A DNA stretch of 64,000 nt from Epiperipatus broadwayi (GCA_028023455.1 JAQFVV010012420.1:374001-438000), one strand, 5' to 3'. Counted from the first letter of the stretch, positions 11,868 through 25,300 are shown. Numbers and translations are program-made. The notes: generated by a model not told the origin, from the letters alone.

Positions 11868-13560
11868 GCTCCAGGTTTATGAAGAGTATCTGGTTTTCAA
11901 ATATTTAATAAATGTAATTGTGTATTTATTACAGAAATTTAAAATTAATAAAATAATAATTTATATTTTCTATTAAATGAAAAGTGATGTAAAAAGTAAA
12001 ATATGTTTTTCCTCCATATCTCCTAAATCAAGTTTTCTGGGCCAGAATTAAATGAAGTAAAAGCAGAAAAGACAGAACAAATTATTGGATAATGTGAATG
12101 TATAATGAATGCTGCTTGAATCATCATAGCATTATAGTAAAAAGTGCCTTGATTCGTTTAACCAGTGATGAACTCAAGAACTAAGTGTTTCTGAATTAAT
12201 ATTCAAATAAATAAATAAAAAAAAACTCACAAACATCAATTTTGGTCAATTAATAAAACCATAGTGTTCAGTCTGTTATTCTTCTGTTCAGGCAGTACTT
12301 GACTTCTAAAACAACTGAATAATCAATAAACTAATAGTCAAAGCTTGGAGTTTAAAGCAAAAACAAGAGAACAAAATGCATATAAAAGCTGAAGAATTTG
12401 GGATACCCAATAATTAAAATCAAGAAAAAGAAGAAATGGAAGTTACAATGCTAACTTGTTAATAGATTTTCTTGACACATATTTGGTATTTCATTCTTCC
12501 TTTTTTATAAAATTTAATCAGAAAAATTACAAATAATGAGCTTTTCACAGGATGCAAGCAACAAAGATTAAAACAGCTAATAAACTGTTCATTCTTAATG
12601 GCATACATTCATTCATTTGCATTATCCAATAATTTTGTAATGAATACAAAGCACACTTCTAGTTGAAATTGATATATCTGCCACAGCACTAAAACTCTCA
12701 TTTAATAAACATTTTTTAATGAAGCTATATTTTTAATTATTATACTTGGAAAAAAGCCGATCTAAGAAATATCTCTATTTAAAAAAAATATTAATAATTT
12801 TAACAATGCCATTTCAATGATATATTTGTAATTTTTATCCAGTTAAAGTTCTAACTAGATAATGATTGTTGTTTATAGATATCACTCTTATTTAACAGCA
12901 TAATTCCCTTTTGTATAAATATCCAAAAAAATTCAATTCAATTGTCAATCTTCTAATACTGTTAACAACAAAGCAAATAAAATGTTCAATTATACTATTC
13001 AAAACACTAATGAGCTTTCTTTTTACTTACCAATAAAATATCATTTTAGATGTTTGTAAATAAGTCAATTATTTTATATAGCGATGCCAATTGAATTGAA
13101 AAACAAACATTGAAACACAAGGGATCAAGAACAAAGTTTTTACTTTCAGAGATATCTCAAATTCAGACAGCGTGCCATTCTTCAATCATCCATAATTCAA
13201 ATAAGAAGAGAAGGCACATATCATCTTAATACGAATGTGTGAAAAATTCCACAAATTAAAAAATCAATATAATTAATATTTTTATCTACTATAAAAAATG
13301 TGTGTGTGTGAAGGACTACTTATAAGCGCTTACATTTCATAAATATGTTCATATCTTTCATACTTTCATCTTCCTTACACAAACAAGTTTGTAACTACTG
13401 AGTGATAAATAATGATATTGAAGGGAACTGATCAAGTGAGAATGAGGTTTATCAGAAAATAACACCAAGCCTTGAACCTTTGTTTCACAGTTTATTTTAG
13501 GAAATTTAGCATTTGCATAACTTCTAAAAAAAAAATTACTAAGATACTTTTTATTAAAAG
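11868..13560. other. A/T-rich DNA, nothing recognised
   Basis: No conserved protein or terminal structure was found. A (TG)n run lies at about 13301-13312. Confidence 0.4.
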
Positions 13561-13564
13561 TGTT

Positions 13565-14065
13565 CTTTTCATATAAAAGTTTATTTAATTAATAATTTTC
13601 TTTTTATCATCTACTGAAGCATTAGTCAATTTTATCTATTTTAGTTTTTTACTTTATTTACTTATTTATTTTTATTTCTAATATAAAACAATAAATGTCA
13701 ATATGTATGCAATAATATATTAACTGTTAAAATAGATATTTTACATTGAAGAAGTCATAAAATTATGTACCAAAAGCCTTTTCTGTATAATTATTTAATA
13801 TATATTTAATGGCGGTAAATATTGATATTTTATATTATTTTATTGTAACTTTATATGAAAAAACAGCATAAAGAATTTTCTTCATATCCATTTTTTACAT
13901 TTTTCTTTAAAAATATTATCTTATGTGCATATAGTATAAAAATTTTAGCCATGAATATAAAAGTAGAATTTGAAAACTGCCGAATGTTGACCTAAAAAAA
14001 AAATTCAAAATGAAAGTATGGTAAAATTGTGGAAATATAAACATGAAATTCCTAAATTGGCAAAA
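13565..14065 (+). repeat. Dispersed repeat R3, full-length reference copy
   Basis: This 500-bp stretch aligns first with 14717-14943 (TTTTCTTTTTATCATCTACT through CTGTATAATTATT) and then with 16690-16965 (TATTGATATTTTATATTATT through TATAAACATGAAAT). The other two segments are therefore the two halves of one copy, and this one is uninterrupted. No open frame; family not recognised. Confidence 0.75.
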
Positions 14066-14716
14066 ATCATTGTTACAACAAGCATTACTGGTTGATATAA
14101 ATACTTTCTAATTCCAAATTCACTATTGTATTTGAAATATAGATTATATATAACAATATTAAATCTTCTATAATATTTATTATGTTTATATCATTTATAT
14201 ATTAATGTAAATTTTGCATTAATATTTGTATACTTTTAACTCTTAGAATATTTGGATAAATTTTTTCTATATCAATTGTAAAAATACTTTGGTTCTTATT
14301 CAATTTTATTTTGTTTAATTTGTTTATAATATTATATATATTTTTTGATATAAAATTCTCCATATTCTATAATATTTGTTATCCATTTCTTTAAATATTT
14401 AAAAAATTTCTGTAAAATAAAATCAATAAAATTAAATAATTATTTCAACAGATTATCATTAATAAATTTTAACCTTATTAAAAGTAGATGGGTTTCATAA
14501 GAAGAATACAATAATTTATATTGATGTATAATTTCATTTTATTAAGTAATTTTATATATTTCATTTTTATCATAGTAGATTTTTTGGTAAGTATTATATT
14601 CTTTTTTTATTTCATATTCTATTGTATCTATATAATCATTGGAAAACATGATAACAAATCTATTATCTTTATTTTTTTCAATATTACAGATATTCTTAGT
14701 ATTTTTAATTAAAAAT
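14066..14716. other. Very A/T-rich DNA between R3 copies
   Basis: Contains only low-complexity frames rich in F, I and Y codons on both strands (14521-14742), which are expected by chance at this composition. Confidence 0.4.
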
Positions 14717-14943
14717 TTTATTAAAAATTTTCTTTTTATCATCTACTAAAATATTAGTCAATTTTATCTTTTTATTTTATTTATTTATTTTTGTTTCTAA
14801 TATAAAATAATAAATGTTACTATATATACAATAAAATATTGATTGTTAAAATAGACATTTAACCTTGAAGAAGGCATAAAATTATATGTTAAAAATGTTT
14901 TTTCTGTATAATTATTAATATGTATATATTTTAATGCTAGTGA
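14717..14943 (+). repeat. Dispersed repeat R3, left half of a split copy
   Basis: Aligns with 13580-13805 and stops within a TATATTTTAATG motif. The alignment resumes at 16690 after a similar TATATATTCAATG, so a 1.75-kb insertion separates the halves. Confidence 0.7.
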
Positions 14944-16690
14944 GGTATATGTTATAAAACTCACATATCTGCATTACACATTTCATAATTTACAAATATA
15001 TAATTAAATTTATTAAGAAAGAGAAATAAAAGAATAGTTAAAAAAATAATTATTTAACAAGTAAATTTTAAAATATAATTTTGTAAAAGTAAAAGATTGC
15101 ATTATATTTTTCTTTTAAAATAGAATAGCTTTTTATTAAGAATAAGGAGGGGAAAGAATTAGGAGAAATAAAAATTTAAAAACTCACTCTTCTTTTCTAT
15201 AAATTAAAATAAGTTAAAAGAATAAATGTGTAAAAATAAATCTTAGTGGAAAATGCAAAATAAAAAAGTTTAATTAATTAATTAGTAATAAAAAAAACTT
15301 TCAGAATGCCTGTGAGATTCCTGGTGAATAATAAATATGAAATGTTTAAAATTAAAACTGTTAATAAAAGTAATTGCAAACTATGTAAATTATCTCATTG
15401 GCATAAGTGCGAGGAGAAGTTAAAATAAAAACTATAAACAGTGGGAGAAAAAAGGATCAAAGTCGCAGCCAGCTATTGTTATATTAGTCCATAAATTATT
15501 CGGTCTTCATTCCATTATTCATTGCTTAATTCATTCAGTTATTAAGAGATTTACAAATCTAAGTGCAGTATAGAATCAGTCATTACTGCTGCAGATAATA
15601 TTAATGCAGAAGCCACAAAATTAGCAACATACATTGCAAGAAAGCCATAGAAGTATTCGGCTGAACTTCATGTCCCAAGTCGCCAGTAAAATCAGCTATT
15701 CTCGCCTGAAACCAATGCCTAAATGGTGAAATAGATGGTGCTGCATACTCTCTCCTTCCCATTGTTGATCCGAAGAATGGAAAGAAAAGCATGAAACCAT
15801 CAATGAATACCAAAAGGCCAACTGGTTGGAAAATCCAAACCAATGAAAACTAAACCAAAAGGAACTGTGTCATCTTAATATCACAAAAACCTAGGTAAAT
15901 ATATTTTCACTAATAACTGTCTACACACTTTATTTTTTAAATGAAATGAACTTTAACGAAGGACTACTATAAAATTTAGCTTGAAAGTAATCTTTTATTT
16001 ATATGTCTTTATGTAAAATTTTATACTGTTATATTATATTAAATATGTGTGTGCATGAATAAAAGATTTCTTATTTGTTATTTGGTCTATTCTCTTTCTC
16101 TCTTCTCACGGCATCACCATTAATTTAAGGATACAAATATTTATGTATGTCAAGTTAGATGTGTTGAACCCCCTTATTAAGACTAGGATATAGCTTGGGA
16201 TATTTCAAGAGCTGGATTTATGTGCCTGTCATCCGAGAATGCTGGCTATATAACATATGGTCGATTGTTACCTGAGTTTGATTATCAAAAATAAAATGCT
16301 TTGGATGGCAGGTTTTTGTTCCAGTAGTCAAGGTGGATCACAGTCAGGAAATGTTGTGGTTATGCTTCCTATAAGCCATTGATGGTTAAGCTATCAATGA
16401 TATTCTCTGCTTGAAGTGCTGGTCGGTTCCCATAGTATTAAAGACAAAATTGAATAATTGCATAAAATAAATGATAATAAAAGAAAGGTCTTATAGAAAT
16501 GATAAATGTAAAAGATCTTCTTAAATAAATAATATTCCGATAATAATAAAATACTAATGTATCAAGAATAAACAGTAGCCTGTTAAAATAAATAAATACA
16601 AGTGCTGCCAAAGTTGCCAAAAAGTTATTTTAAAAGTATTTAAACCTATTAAACATAATAACATAAATGAAGAGACTGGTACAATATATA
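14944..16690. mobile_element. 1.75-kb insertion splitting repeat R3 (type unknown)
   Basis: The two halves of one R3 copy flank this block, and the flanks TATATTTTAATG and TATATATTCAATG look like a degraded target-site duplication of about 12-14 bp. That length would suit a LINE- or SINE-type retroposition, but no reverse transcriptase is visible. Two parts are less A/T-biased than the surroundings: 15590-15860 and 16080-16440. The latter has a weak B-box-like GAGTTTGATTATC at about 16273. Identity is not known. Confidence 0.5.
15601..15843 (-). other. Unassigned open stretch of normal complexity inside the insertion
   Basis: On the minus strand about 80 codons are open without low-complexity bias. 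They begin with a hydrophobic stretch (WIFQPVGLLVFIDGFMLF) and include ISPFRHWFQARIADFTG. There is no ATG at its 5' end and no convincing splice signal. I do not recognise the peptide. It might be a transposon-derived fragment or chance. Confidence 0.2.
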
Positions 16691-16965
16691 TATATTCAAT
16701 GGTTTTTATATATTGATATTTTATATTATTTTATTATAACTTTACATGAAAAAACAGCATAATGAATTTTTTTTATTTCTATTTTTTTATATTTTTCTTT
16801 AAAAATATTCTTTTAGGTGCATATACTATAAAAATTTTAGCCATGTATCATAAACGTAGAATTAGAAAGATGCTTAATGTTAACATAAAAAAAAGTCAAA
16901 ATGATAGTATTGTAAAATAGTGAAAATATAAACATGAAATGATTAAATTGGTGAATAACATAGGC
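16690..16965 (+). repeat. Dispersed repeat R3, right half of the split copy
   Basis: Aligns with about 13810-14062, sharing GAAAAAACAGCATAA, TTTAAAAATATT and TATAAAAATTTTAGCCATG. See the entry at 14717. Confidence 0.7.
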
Positions 16966-17244
16966 TGAAGTAAAAAATATTAAGGTTGATATAACAACCA
17001 TATAAATATCAGATATCTTTATGGCATTTTGTTAGTTTTCTGGAATTTGTTCAACTTTATTATTTTTTAAATCTTTTTCAAGAGCATATAAATAATATCT
17101 TTAATAATGAACTAGAAAAATTGTAAAAAATTGATCTCTTAAAATGAAAAAAAAATCTGTTACTGATCTAAATTCTGAATACAGTATTGGTTAAATCCAG
17201 ATCTATATCATTTTTAAAAAATGAAATGCACAGAGCAATTTATG

Positions 17245-17545
17245 TCACAACATTACAGAACAAATAGAAACTCTTTTGCTAATGTTGATTGATGAAAAAC
17301 AAATGGTAGGTGATAGCATCAATAAGACAATAATTTGTGAAAAGGTCAAGAAATTGTTTGATGAATTTGTTGTTAAACCTCTTAGTACAAGTATTGTTCC
17401 TGCAAAAAAATTCATTGTCAACAAAATATGGTTAAGGTTCACCAGATACAAGAAAAGAATTGAAATGCATACTGCTATATAGCATTGTGAGATTGCTTGC
17501 AAAGATAAAAGTCATAAGAAATCAGAAGTTCTGAAATTTATTTAT
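17245..17545 (+). pseudogene. Tigger/pogo-like transposase fragment (CENP-B-type helix-turn-helix)
   Basis: The plus-strand frame at 17276-17482 reads IICEKVKKLFDEFV followed further on by WLRFTRYKKRIEMH. After a stop it continues with CKDKSHKKSEVLKF. Known family: Tigger and other pogo-type transposases have a CENP-B-like second DNA-binding helix region with the pattern 'K..kLf.e...' then 'GWf.RFKkR.gi' then 'A..DkeAae.f'. The order and spacing match. The N-terminal helix region and the DDE catalytic domain are missing, and a stop interrupts the match, so it is a relic. No terminal inverted repeats were found nearby. Confidence 0.5.
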
Positions 17546-18590
17546 TTTTATTAGGAGGTGTAAGTTTATATATATTTTAGCTTTATGCTTTTAAAGATAA
17601 ACTTTAATTTTCATTAAAATTTAATTTTACAGAATGTACAGCAATTAAATTTATATTTTTTATTTTTCTGGCTTAAATGATTATTTTGGATGGGAACATT
17701 GCACTAGGCTATGATTCTGAAATGGATTATTCCTAAATACATGTATTTCAATGTAAGATACAAGAAACACATAATATAATAATGGCATTCTAAAAATAAG
17801 TAATTTGTCATAGCAGTCTCCATGATATAACAGAAAAAGATAAAATCGCATATATTACATAACTGAATTATTTATATGTATACAGTATGTCCAATTGAAA
17901 GTCAACTGGTTCTCTCGCCAAGCTATCTGTAGAGTCATTTGTAAATCAATATATGAGTTACAAAGCAACATAATTTAGCCACTGTTTATAAAAAATTTCA
18001 AGGTGGCAATATGTCTGGATCATAAATTGAAGAATAAAATGTGATACTGTGTTTCATAACATCACAAATTATCTTCAATATTCTCCCTGCCATCCTGAAA
18101 TCTTACAAACTACTTGAAAATGTTCTTCTTATTCATAGTTTGCTGTCATACAAAATTTGAATCATTTCAAATATTTCAATAGTAGTTTTACTTACTTTGA
18201 AATAAAATTTTAAGTTAGCATTAAAGTGGTGCATATCTGCATGCAGATATGCTTGTTTTCATGTTTGTTCAAATCTAAAACTATTTCCCAGCGTATGTTA
18301 TGTATTTCTATATATTTGCCCACCCTAGTATGCATCATGTGGGTTTGTTCAATTTAGACATCTTTTAAACGTTAAACCCAGCAGAGGAACTGATTAAAAA
18401 CTCAAACTACTCTAGATGGCTTAAACTCTTACACATCACTAATGAAGCTTAACCTTTGTTTGACATCATGCCTTAGTAATACATAGGTCATCTACCTAAT
18501 AAAATACTTCAGGATCTCCTATCACTCAATTGTAACCTTCTATAGCCTTCTTCTATACATATGACATCAATCCGTAAGTGGTCTATATCT
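17546..18590. other. A/T-rich DNA, nothing recognised
   Basis: A less A/T-biased stretch at about 18340-18560 precedes the (TA)n run. It has no open frame or terminal repeat that I could identify. Confidence 0.4.
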
Positions 18591-18593
18591 AAG

Positions 18594-18624
18594 TATATAT
18601 ATATATATATATATATATCACTTG
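18594..18624. repeat. (TA)n microsatellite
   Basis: An uninterrupted TA dinucleotide run of about 15 units. Confidence 0.9.
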
Positions 18625-19230
18625 AAATTTATCCTGACTGTAGCTTTTGTAACTCACTGATGTAACCTTGTAATTTCGATCAATAAAGTTTACTTTGAAA
18701 ATAAAAATTATTTTGAATCATGCCATATTTTTAAGTAAGTTTTAAAAGAAAATATTTTAGTAAAGAAAAGAGTGTGATCAATTAAATAATAGGAGTGGAA
18801 TGTATTTTATACAATGAGAGATAGACCAAGTAATGGAAACAAACTATTACTAAAGTTATGTAAGTGCCTTATTTTCTAATCTAGTGAAACAATCGGACAA
18901 AAGAGTTACAATTTAGCGCATTTGAATGTCTACACATATTTTAAGGTGTGAAATAAGAAATAGAAACAAAGATCAGGAAACCCATGTGGCGGCACAAAGG
19001 ACTGCAGAAATAAAATTAAGATGCAACAGCAATTAGAGAAAAATCCATTAAGAGCACCCCAGGTATATGAACGTGATATATAAGATAAGAATGGGATATT
19101 GTTAGAGAGGAACAGCTTATATTTTGTAAGTCATTCTGGTGTATTTTGTAGAAATTATTATTAAAAAATTATTTTATTGAAGATTTGCAGAACTTTATTG
19201 AAAGACCATATAAGACAAACATGGCTTAAT

Positions 19231-19438
19231 TATATATAAAAATGCATACAGTACCTGCAAACATGTGTGAGTAGTCGGCAGTCCGCTTCCCCACGGTAAT
19301 CAGGCAACGGGCGTCCAGATGTTCCATTCCTTGTTAAGATTCAGTCACCTTTTGCTATCACCATGCCAATCCCTATATCCAAGAAGTCCTTCACTAGTCT
19401 GCTAAGAAAAAATCCTGAAGACTTCCATAATCTAGCTG
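19231..19438 (+). other. Candidate TATA promoter and first coding exon of an unidentified gene
   Basis: TATATATAAA at 19231-19240 is followed by a stretch much less A/T-rich than its surroundings. An ATG in good context (CACCATGC) lies at 19363-19365. The frame reads MPIPISKKSFTSLLRKNPED and continues for five more codons to a GTAATATG splice-donor-like site at 19439. The exon would therefore be about 76 coding bases ending in phase 1. If unspliced, the frame stops after six more codons. I do not recognise the peptide and found no convincing downstream exon. An LTR U3/R/U5 segment of a retrotransposon could show the same layout. Confidence 0.3.
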
Positions 19439-19734
19439 GTAATATGTCTTAGATCTGTTTTTAAATCGTTTAACTTTAATTAATTACTTATATTTATATT
19501 TATGCAGTTTTAACCTACTAAATCTTATTTTATATTTATATGTCGAGGTTTTACTGGCTTTAAATATTTGATGCAGCAAATATTAATTTGCTTATTGTAT
19601 TTTTATCTTATTTACTTTCACTTGAATGATGGAGGCACTTGAATTTAAATAAAGAGTTGTTTACATTTCGAGAAGACACCCCATTTTAAAACTTTAAAAC
19701 CATTAAGATACATTGTAAACAATTTCTTTTTCAT

Positions 19735-19748
19735 CACCCCCCCCCCCA
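19735..19748. repeat. Poly-C run
   Basis: A run of about 11 C after CA, unusual in this A/T-rich sequence. Confidence 0.8.
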
Positions 19749-19949
19749 TCATGTCAAGTAAAATTTCATTATTATATTTCTGAGAAATCATAATTTTCTG
19801 TTACTGAAGGGTGGCGAGTGTTTAGAATTTAATTAGATATGTAAAATTTAGAAACTGTGCTTGCCTATTATGATTAATTTAAGATCAGACAAATGGATGA
19901 AAATAACTGTTGCAAAAGTTGTAACAAAAAAAAACTTGGAGTCAAAAGA

Positions 19950-20190
19950 TTGACTAAACTCTTATGTGCAAAATTTACAAAAAGACACGCTCAACTGAGC
20001 AACTCCAAAAGAGAACTAAAAAATCCATGGTATATAAGATATTGTTGATATGTATACATCTTCATTTCTAAATGTCAAAAAATTGACTAAACTACTTATC
20101 TGAAAAATTTATACAAAATACTCAATTAGGCAATAACAAAAGAATTTTAAAATCCATGGCATATAAGGTATTATTGATGTGCACACATAT
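19950..20190 (+). repeat. Two diverged tandem copies, about 120-bp period
   Basis: TTGACTAAACT occurs at about 19961 and 20081. Each is followed by AAAATTTA..CAAA, a CTCAA block, AACAAAAGA-like sequence and AAATCCATGG-ATATAAG. The second copy trails off near 20190. Confidence 0.65.
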
Positions 20191-21119
20191 AAATGTTACT
20201 TTATAGAAAGTAAATAATTGAATATATTGGATAATTTTTTTAGTAGATTGTTGAAAAAAAATATGTGATTGAAATAGAATAAGGACATCTTCATTTTCAA
20301 AATAAAATAGGGAGGAAGGTTCAAGTTAAAATTATTTTCTTTCTTTATTGTGAAATATTTTTTATAGCTTGATTATAGAGAATAGTTCAATTAGATTAAA
20401 TGTTAATCAATTAAGAAGAATCGGAAAAAAATAATATTTATATATTGATCCCTTACCATTTGATCTCAAGTTTTGATTACTAACCCTATCTCTGCTGGGT
20501 TTAAACCCAATTAAAATAACCAAATAAGAGTATTATCATGGCTATGTGCATTGCATTAAATATGTACATACGAACCAACACTGTTAATACCAATTATATT
20601 AAATAATATGGCGGATTAATTTTGGTTTGCTACTAAAAATATTTACATTATAGATTTAATTATATAAAGTCAATTTATTAATTTGTTTCGTTATAAATTC
20701 GTATGTAGATGTATAATCCACCCTATATAGTGGTACATATATAGGATGGCATGATTTAGTTTTGTTAAAAATTTTAGCTATTGTCAATTAAAGGTAAAAT
20801 AGTTGTAAATAAATTTGCATTAAGCCACCGCACCTGTAAGGAAATCAGTTAAATTTAGCAAATTTTGTATACTAATTTGTTTACAACAAAACTGTTATAC
20901 AAGTAAAGTCACTGGACCGCACTATTGAGATTCCAGGGAGGGGGGATTTTGAATACCTTGAAAATTGAATAAAAGTTTAAGATCAATTTTTGAAATCTGT
21001 AATTTTAATGTAACTTCTAACACTAATGGGTTCTCAGGTGAAATAAATTCTCAACAAGTAAGTGCTTAAAATGAATATGTATAACTAGGCCATATTTTGA
21101 GCTTGTAAAACACACACCA
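20191..21119. other. A/T-rich DNA, nothing recognised
   Basis: No coding or repeat structure was recognised by eye. Confidence 0.4.
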
Positions 21120-21420
21120 ATATTTGTAAGAGAGATTGCCAGCAGAATCCATGCCGCTTGAAATGTTGATGTCTGGCTAAGGAAAACAGAGTTTTGCTGC
21201 TTCTACATGGGAGAACGGCAAGTTTTACAGCCACTCGATGCACCTAACAACTGGAGCACCGTTGGAGATGAAAATCTCCAACAACAGCCTACCACCAGAA
21301 GAAGACACTATGAAACATCCTAAGAAAGATTACGACCACACCTGAAGTCCAAGTGCCTACATCTCCAGCTGAAATGAAGAATCGGTAATATAAACCTAGA
21401 ACCACAGAGCTCTGAATCAA
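21120..21420 (+). other. Possible decayed coding relic, unassigned
   Basis: Composition is more balanced here than in the flanks. One plus-strand frame is open for about 55 codons after a stop and includes VWLRKTEFCCFYMGER and TRRRHYETS. It resembles the basic C-terminal ends of retroelement polyproteins only loosely. No catalytic motif is present and I do not assign a family. Confidence 0.2.
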
Positions 21421-22162
21421 TTACATTCAATTTCGTAATTTAAAAGCTAGCTAAATGTAAACTAAAAAAACCTTTGAATATTCAAATTAATGTTAACTTT
21501 AAACTGTCTAAATTAATTAACCTTTAAATTATGTAACTTGCCTAGATAATTCTGTTCTATTTAAATCAGATTAATGTCTTACATAATTCTTATTATCTAT
21601 CACTGTGGTTATGCTTATACCTTTCTCTATATTTATTTTAGAACGTGTTTTATATTTATTATATGCCAATGCTTCGAAACAGCGAACCTTTAAATCTAAT
21701 AAATCTTAAAGTTATAATTAAAAATATCTTCATAAAATTATTTTTCTTAATTTCATCATTTACATGTGCTGTTTCGAAATCTTATCTTTATAACAATAAC
21801 AAACTGCCCTGCGCTCATTATTATTAATTGTTTGTTAGATAAATGTATAATGTGGTTTGCTTCTAAATTTGATTTATGATTTTAATTAATGTAATAAAAC
21901 GTGATAGACTAGCCTTAGGGACAGTTAGAAAATATATTTATTTGTCAGTCTGTTTAGTAAACCCCTTCGAATATACTTTTTCCTCCTTAACCAATTATTA
22001 AGATATAGACTGAAGCATATTAACGAGATTGATAATATAATTATTCCCTTAATAAAGGTATTGTTAAAGCACCATTAATTTTAAATATATATATTATATC
22101 CTTTATTGCTTTGTAGATTTGATTTTATTAAATACAAAACGATTAACGTTTTGCTGCATTTT

Positions 22163-22327
22163 TTGAAATGAGACCATTACTTCAGGTATATGCATCACGG
22201 TTGTTCCTGAAGTTTAATACCAGGACAGTGAGTAAGCCACCCCGCTTTTGAACTCTAAATGTTTGCATCATAAGCAGCAGAATGCTCGGTCCCAAGGTGC
22301 CAGCAATGGTCACAAAAACCTTTAAAG
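22163..22327 (+). other. Small open frame with one in-frame TGA, unassigned
   Basis: From an ATG at about 22167 the frame reads MRPLLQVYASRLFLKF and on to KPPRF. It meets TGA, then continues open to MLGPKVPAMVTKTFKE and a TAA. The N-terminus is basic and amphipathic, like a mitochondrial targeting sequence. It could be a degraded retrocopy of a small gene or chance. No poly(A) tract or splice site supports either. Confidence 0.15.
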
Positions 22328-22329
22328 AA

Positions 22330-25300
22330 TAATCTATCCGCAGGGCAGCTTTATTATTAATATTTTGCCAGTGCTATAGCACATGTTGGCAATCTAATGC
22401 AGCCAAATCTACCTCCTTTTGAGTTAATTTTCAGCATTAGTCTAAAGCCATATCTTGATTCTTAGGTTCAATCTACCTCAGCAAGCTCGTTTATGCACTC
22501 ACAACCTTACATAAAAATATATAATGTTATAATGAATGGTCTACCAAGAGGTAGTGAAGTTACTTATGAAATAGCAACCACAATCTTAAGATAGGATTTG
22601 GCATATGTGAAGATCAGAGTGATATGATAATTTTCTCATCTACTATGATGCTTGAGTGCATTCGCCACACCTTTGAAATTATATTATTTTGTCTTTATTT
22701 ATTTGTTTTACTAATTAATAAATATATATTTAAATTATATTGGTTTCATACGTATTTCTCATAGTCTAATTTCAATCCAATTCAACCTTGGTTATCATAT
22801 GTAAGCGATATATGCATTGATGTTTAATTATAAATATTACCTCCATCATCTTGCCATCAGTCTATTATTATTATGTAGTCAGTTTATGTTAAATGAACCC
22901 CCGAGTCTCATTTTTCTCCCTGCCCTATGTCAACCACTAAGAAATGGAGACTGAGTATCTCAGGTATGTCATTTATAAGATGCTGAGTCACAGAGTACTA
23001 GCAAAGAATTTGAAGCTCGGTCAGATTCAGGACTTCACCATCTCACTCTGGTTGCCTTTGGTCTATTTGTCTGGATTCTGTTGCACTAATGTACAAACCT
23101 GACTGTTATAATATGCTAAACAAAATTACTTATGTATTGCATGGTTAAGATTGATCAACATATGTATTGACTTTGAGTCTGTCACATCATTTTATAAATT
23201 TTTTATTTATTTTTTTTGTTTATTAGTTAACTTTATTATATAATTTCTGAAATTATTTTTTTCTAATGTCTTTATTCTTTTAGCTATCTTTCAATGAATT
23301 ACCAGTGGATATGTGTAATTGATTTCATCATAGAGTTATGCATTATGGTATTTATAAGTTATTCCAGTGAAATTATTTAACAATAAAATTAATTGTGTAT
23401 ATTTTCTCTTATTCAAGTCTCTAGATTCTTTGCAATCCCAAAGCTAGCTCGGACATAACAATATTTGCAAATATTCAGAATAATTTTCTGTATGATGCTA
23501 AAGTCATCTTTGAAGTCTGTTGATTTAACATAGATTTGATGATTAGTTTATTTGCTTGACATTCAAGATACCAAATGATCTTGAACATTGATGATGATCA
23601 GCATTGATATCATGATCCCAGTATTTTTTATGCTTATTATTGTAGATATTTTATGACTTAAATATGTGCATGCAAATGAAAATTTGATGACTGCTTTTTA
23701 ATAAGCGCTAAGTTTAGCATTAGCTAAATGATAATTAGCCTAATATTTTATATTACGTTGTTTTTAAATCCCTACAAGTGATGACTGTTGGCTCTTAATG
23801 AATATTGCTGGGAACTCGTTTATAATCACTTATATATTGTTTACTTCCAACTGTTGATTTTTGCTATTTTTTTTATATTCTTAGTAAATAAGCAATGATG
23901 TTTTTGATGATGATGGTATTATCTCAGCTATATTCCTAGTCCATATCATTACAATATATATATATTGCAATCATTTGTGGCTTAATTTGTAATAAGAAAT
24001 GGAATGTAACAATAAAAATGTATGTAAATTGTCACAACTGAAGTTTATCACATGACTCATATAGCAAGTTAGGCCCCAATTATTCTAATTCTACACAGAA
24101 ATTCCTAAAAAAAAAAATTCAGATATATTTATTTTTTTAATATCATCTCATAATTTAGAATGATCAACTGTTGTTATTAATAAAATATATATTGATTTGT
24201 ATATAGTATTTACCAGACTTTTTAGTTACTCAATGTATTTCAACAATGACATATCTTCTTTCTCAATCTGTCAGGAAATTAGCTTGTAAAAATCTTTTTT
24301 TGGACAAGGGGAAGGGGCGCAAGTTTACAATAAATACTAAATATAATTCATGATAAAGTAAAAGGATGGAAAAATAGAAAAAAAAAACCCAAGAGACACA
24401 TGACTTATAATATCTAGCAGCAATGTTGCATAAATTATTAATTATTTTTTTACTAATGCCAAAATTCTCATTTGAAATCTACGTATGGTTAGAAAGAGCT
24501 GGAATGTCAGCAGCACATTATAACATAAATATACATAATAGACAAAGCGAGATACATGTTCATATTTTGCTAATATGGGAATAATAAGAAAAAGCAAAGT
24601 GAAGTGTATAATTAATTTGCTTGAGTGACCTTGATTAAATATCAACTTCATTAACTTTTGTATATAAAAATTAGTAGTCTATTATAATTCATTTTTAAAC
24701 TCAAAAAATATAGACTGTGAAGCAAAATTCTATTAAATAAAATGAATAAACACCATTTAAAATTTAATAAATCTTTTATTTTAAGAGAATATTTTTTATA
24801 ATTCAAATAACTTCATAATTTAATTGAAACAAAACCAGGGAATATGTAGTGTTAAATAAGATATTTAATTGCGCAATAAGTGGGACATTGAGTTTGCATT
24901 ATGTGAGAAATTGGACATTATGACACACAATTAAATAATAATTTCAGAAATATGTATGACCAATGAAGAGATAAATTACAATGTCCATAGAGGCTGCAAA
25001 GAGATAAATTGTGCAAAGAAAAAAATAAATTAATCACTGATGACCACTTGATGCAATGCTGCAGAAATTAAATTCACTTTACAATCAAATTAACTAAATC
25101 ATTACATTAAATGAAATAATTTAGATCAATCAAAAATTAATCATCACTTGAATTACAGAAGACATATCTTTGTCTTTAGCGGAAGAGTACAAAACAATAT
25201 GATACCTAAGGTTTGTTTAAGTAAAAGAAATTGCCAAAAAACAATCTTTCATTAGAATTCTAATATCAGTAATAGAAATAGAGCTTAGAAGCAATGATGC

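Noticed and set aside
14521-14742. Overlapping open frames rich in F, I, Y and K
   Set aside because: Low-complexity translation of A/T-rich DNA on both strands, as expected by chance.
17883-17990. Possible mariner/Tc1 terminus (CAGTATGTCCAATTGAAAGT)
   Set aside because: No inverted partner was found and no TA-flanked transposase is nearby.
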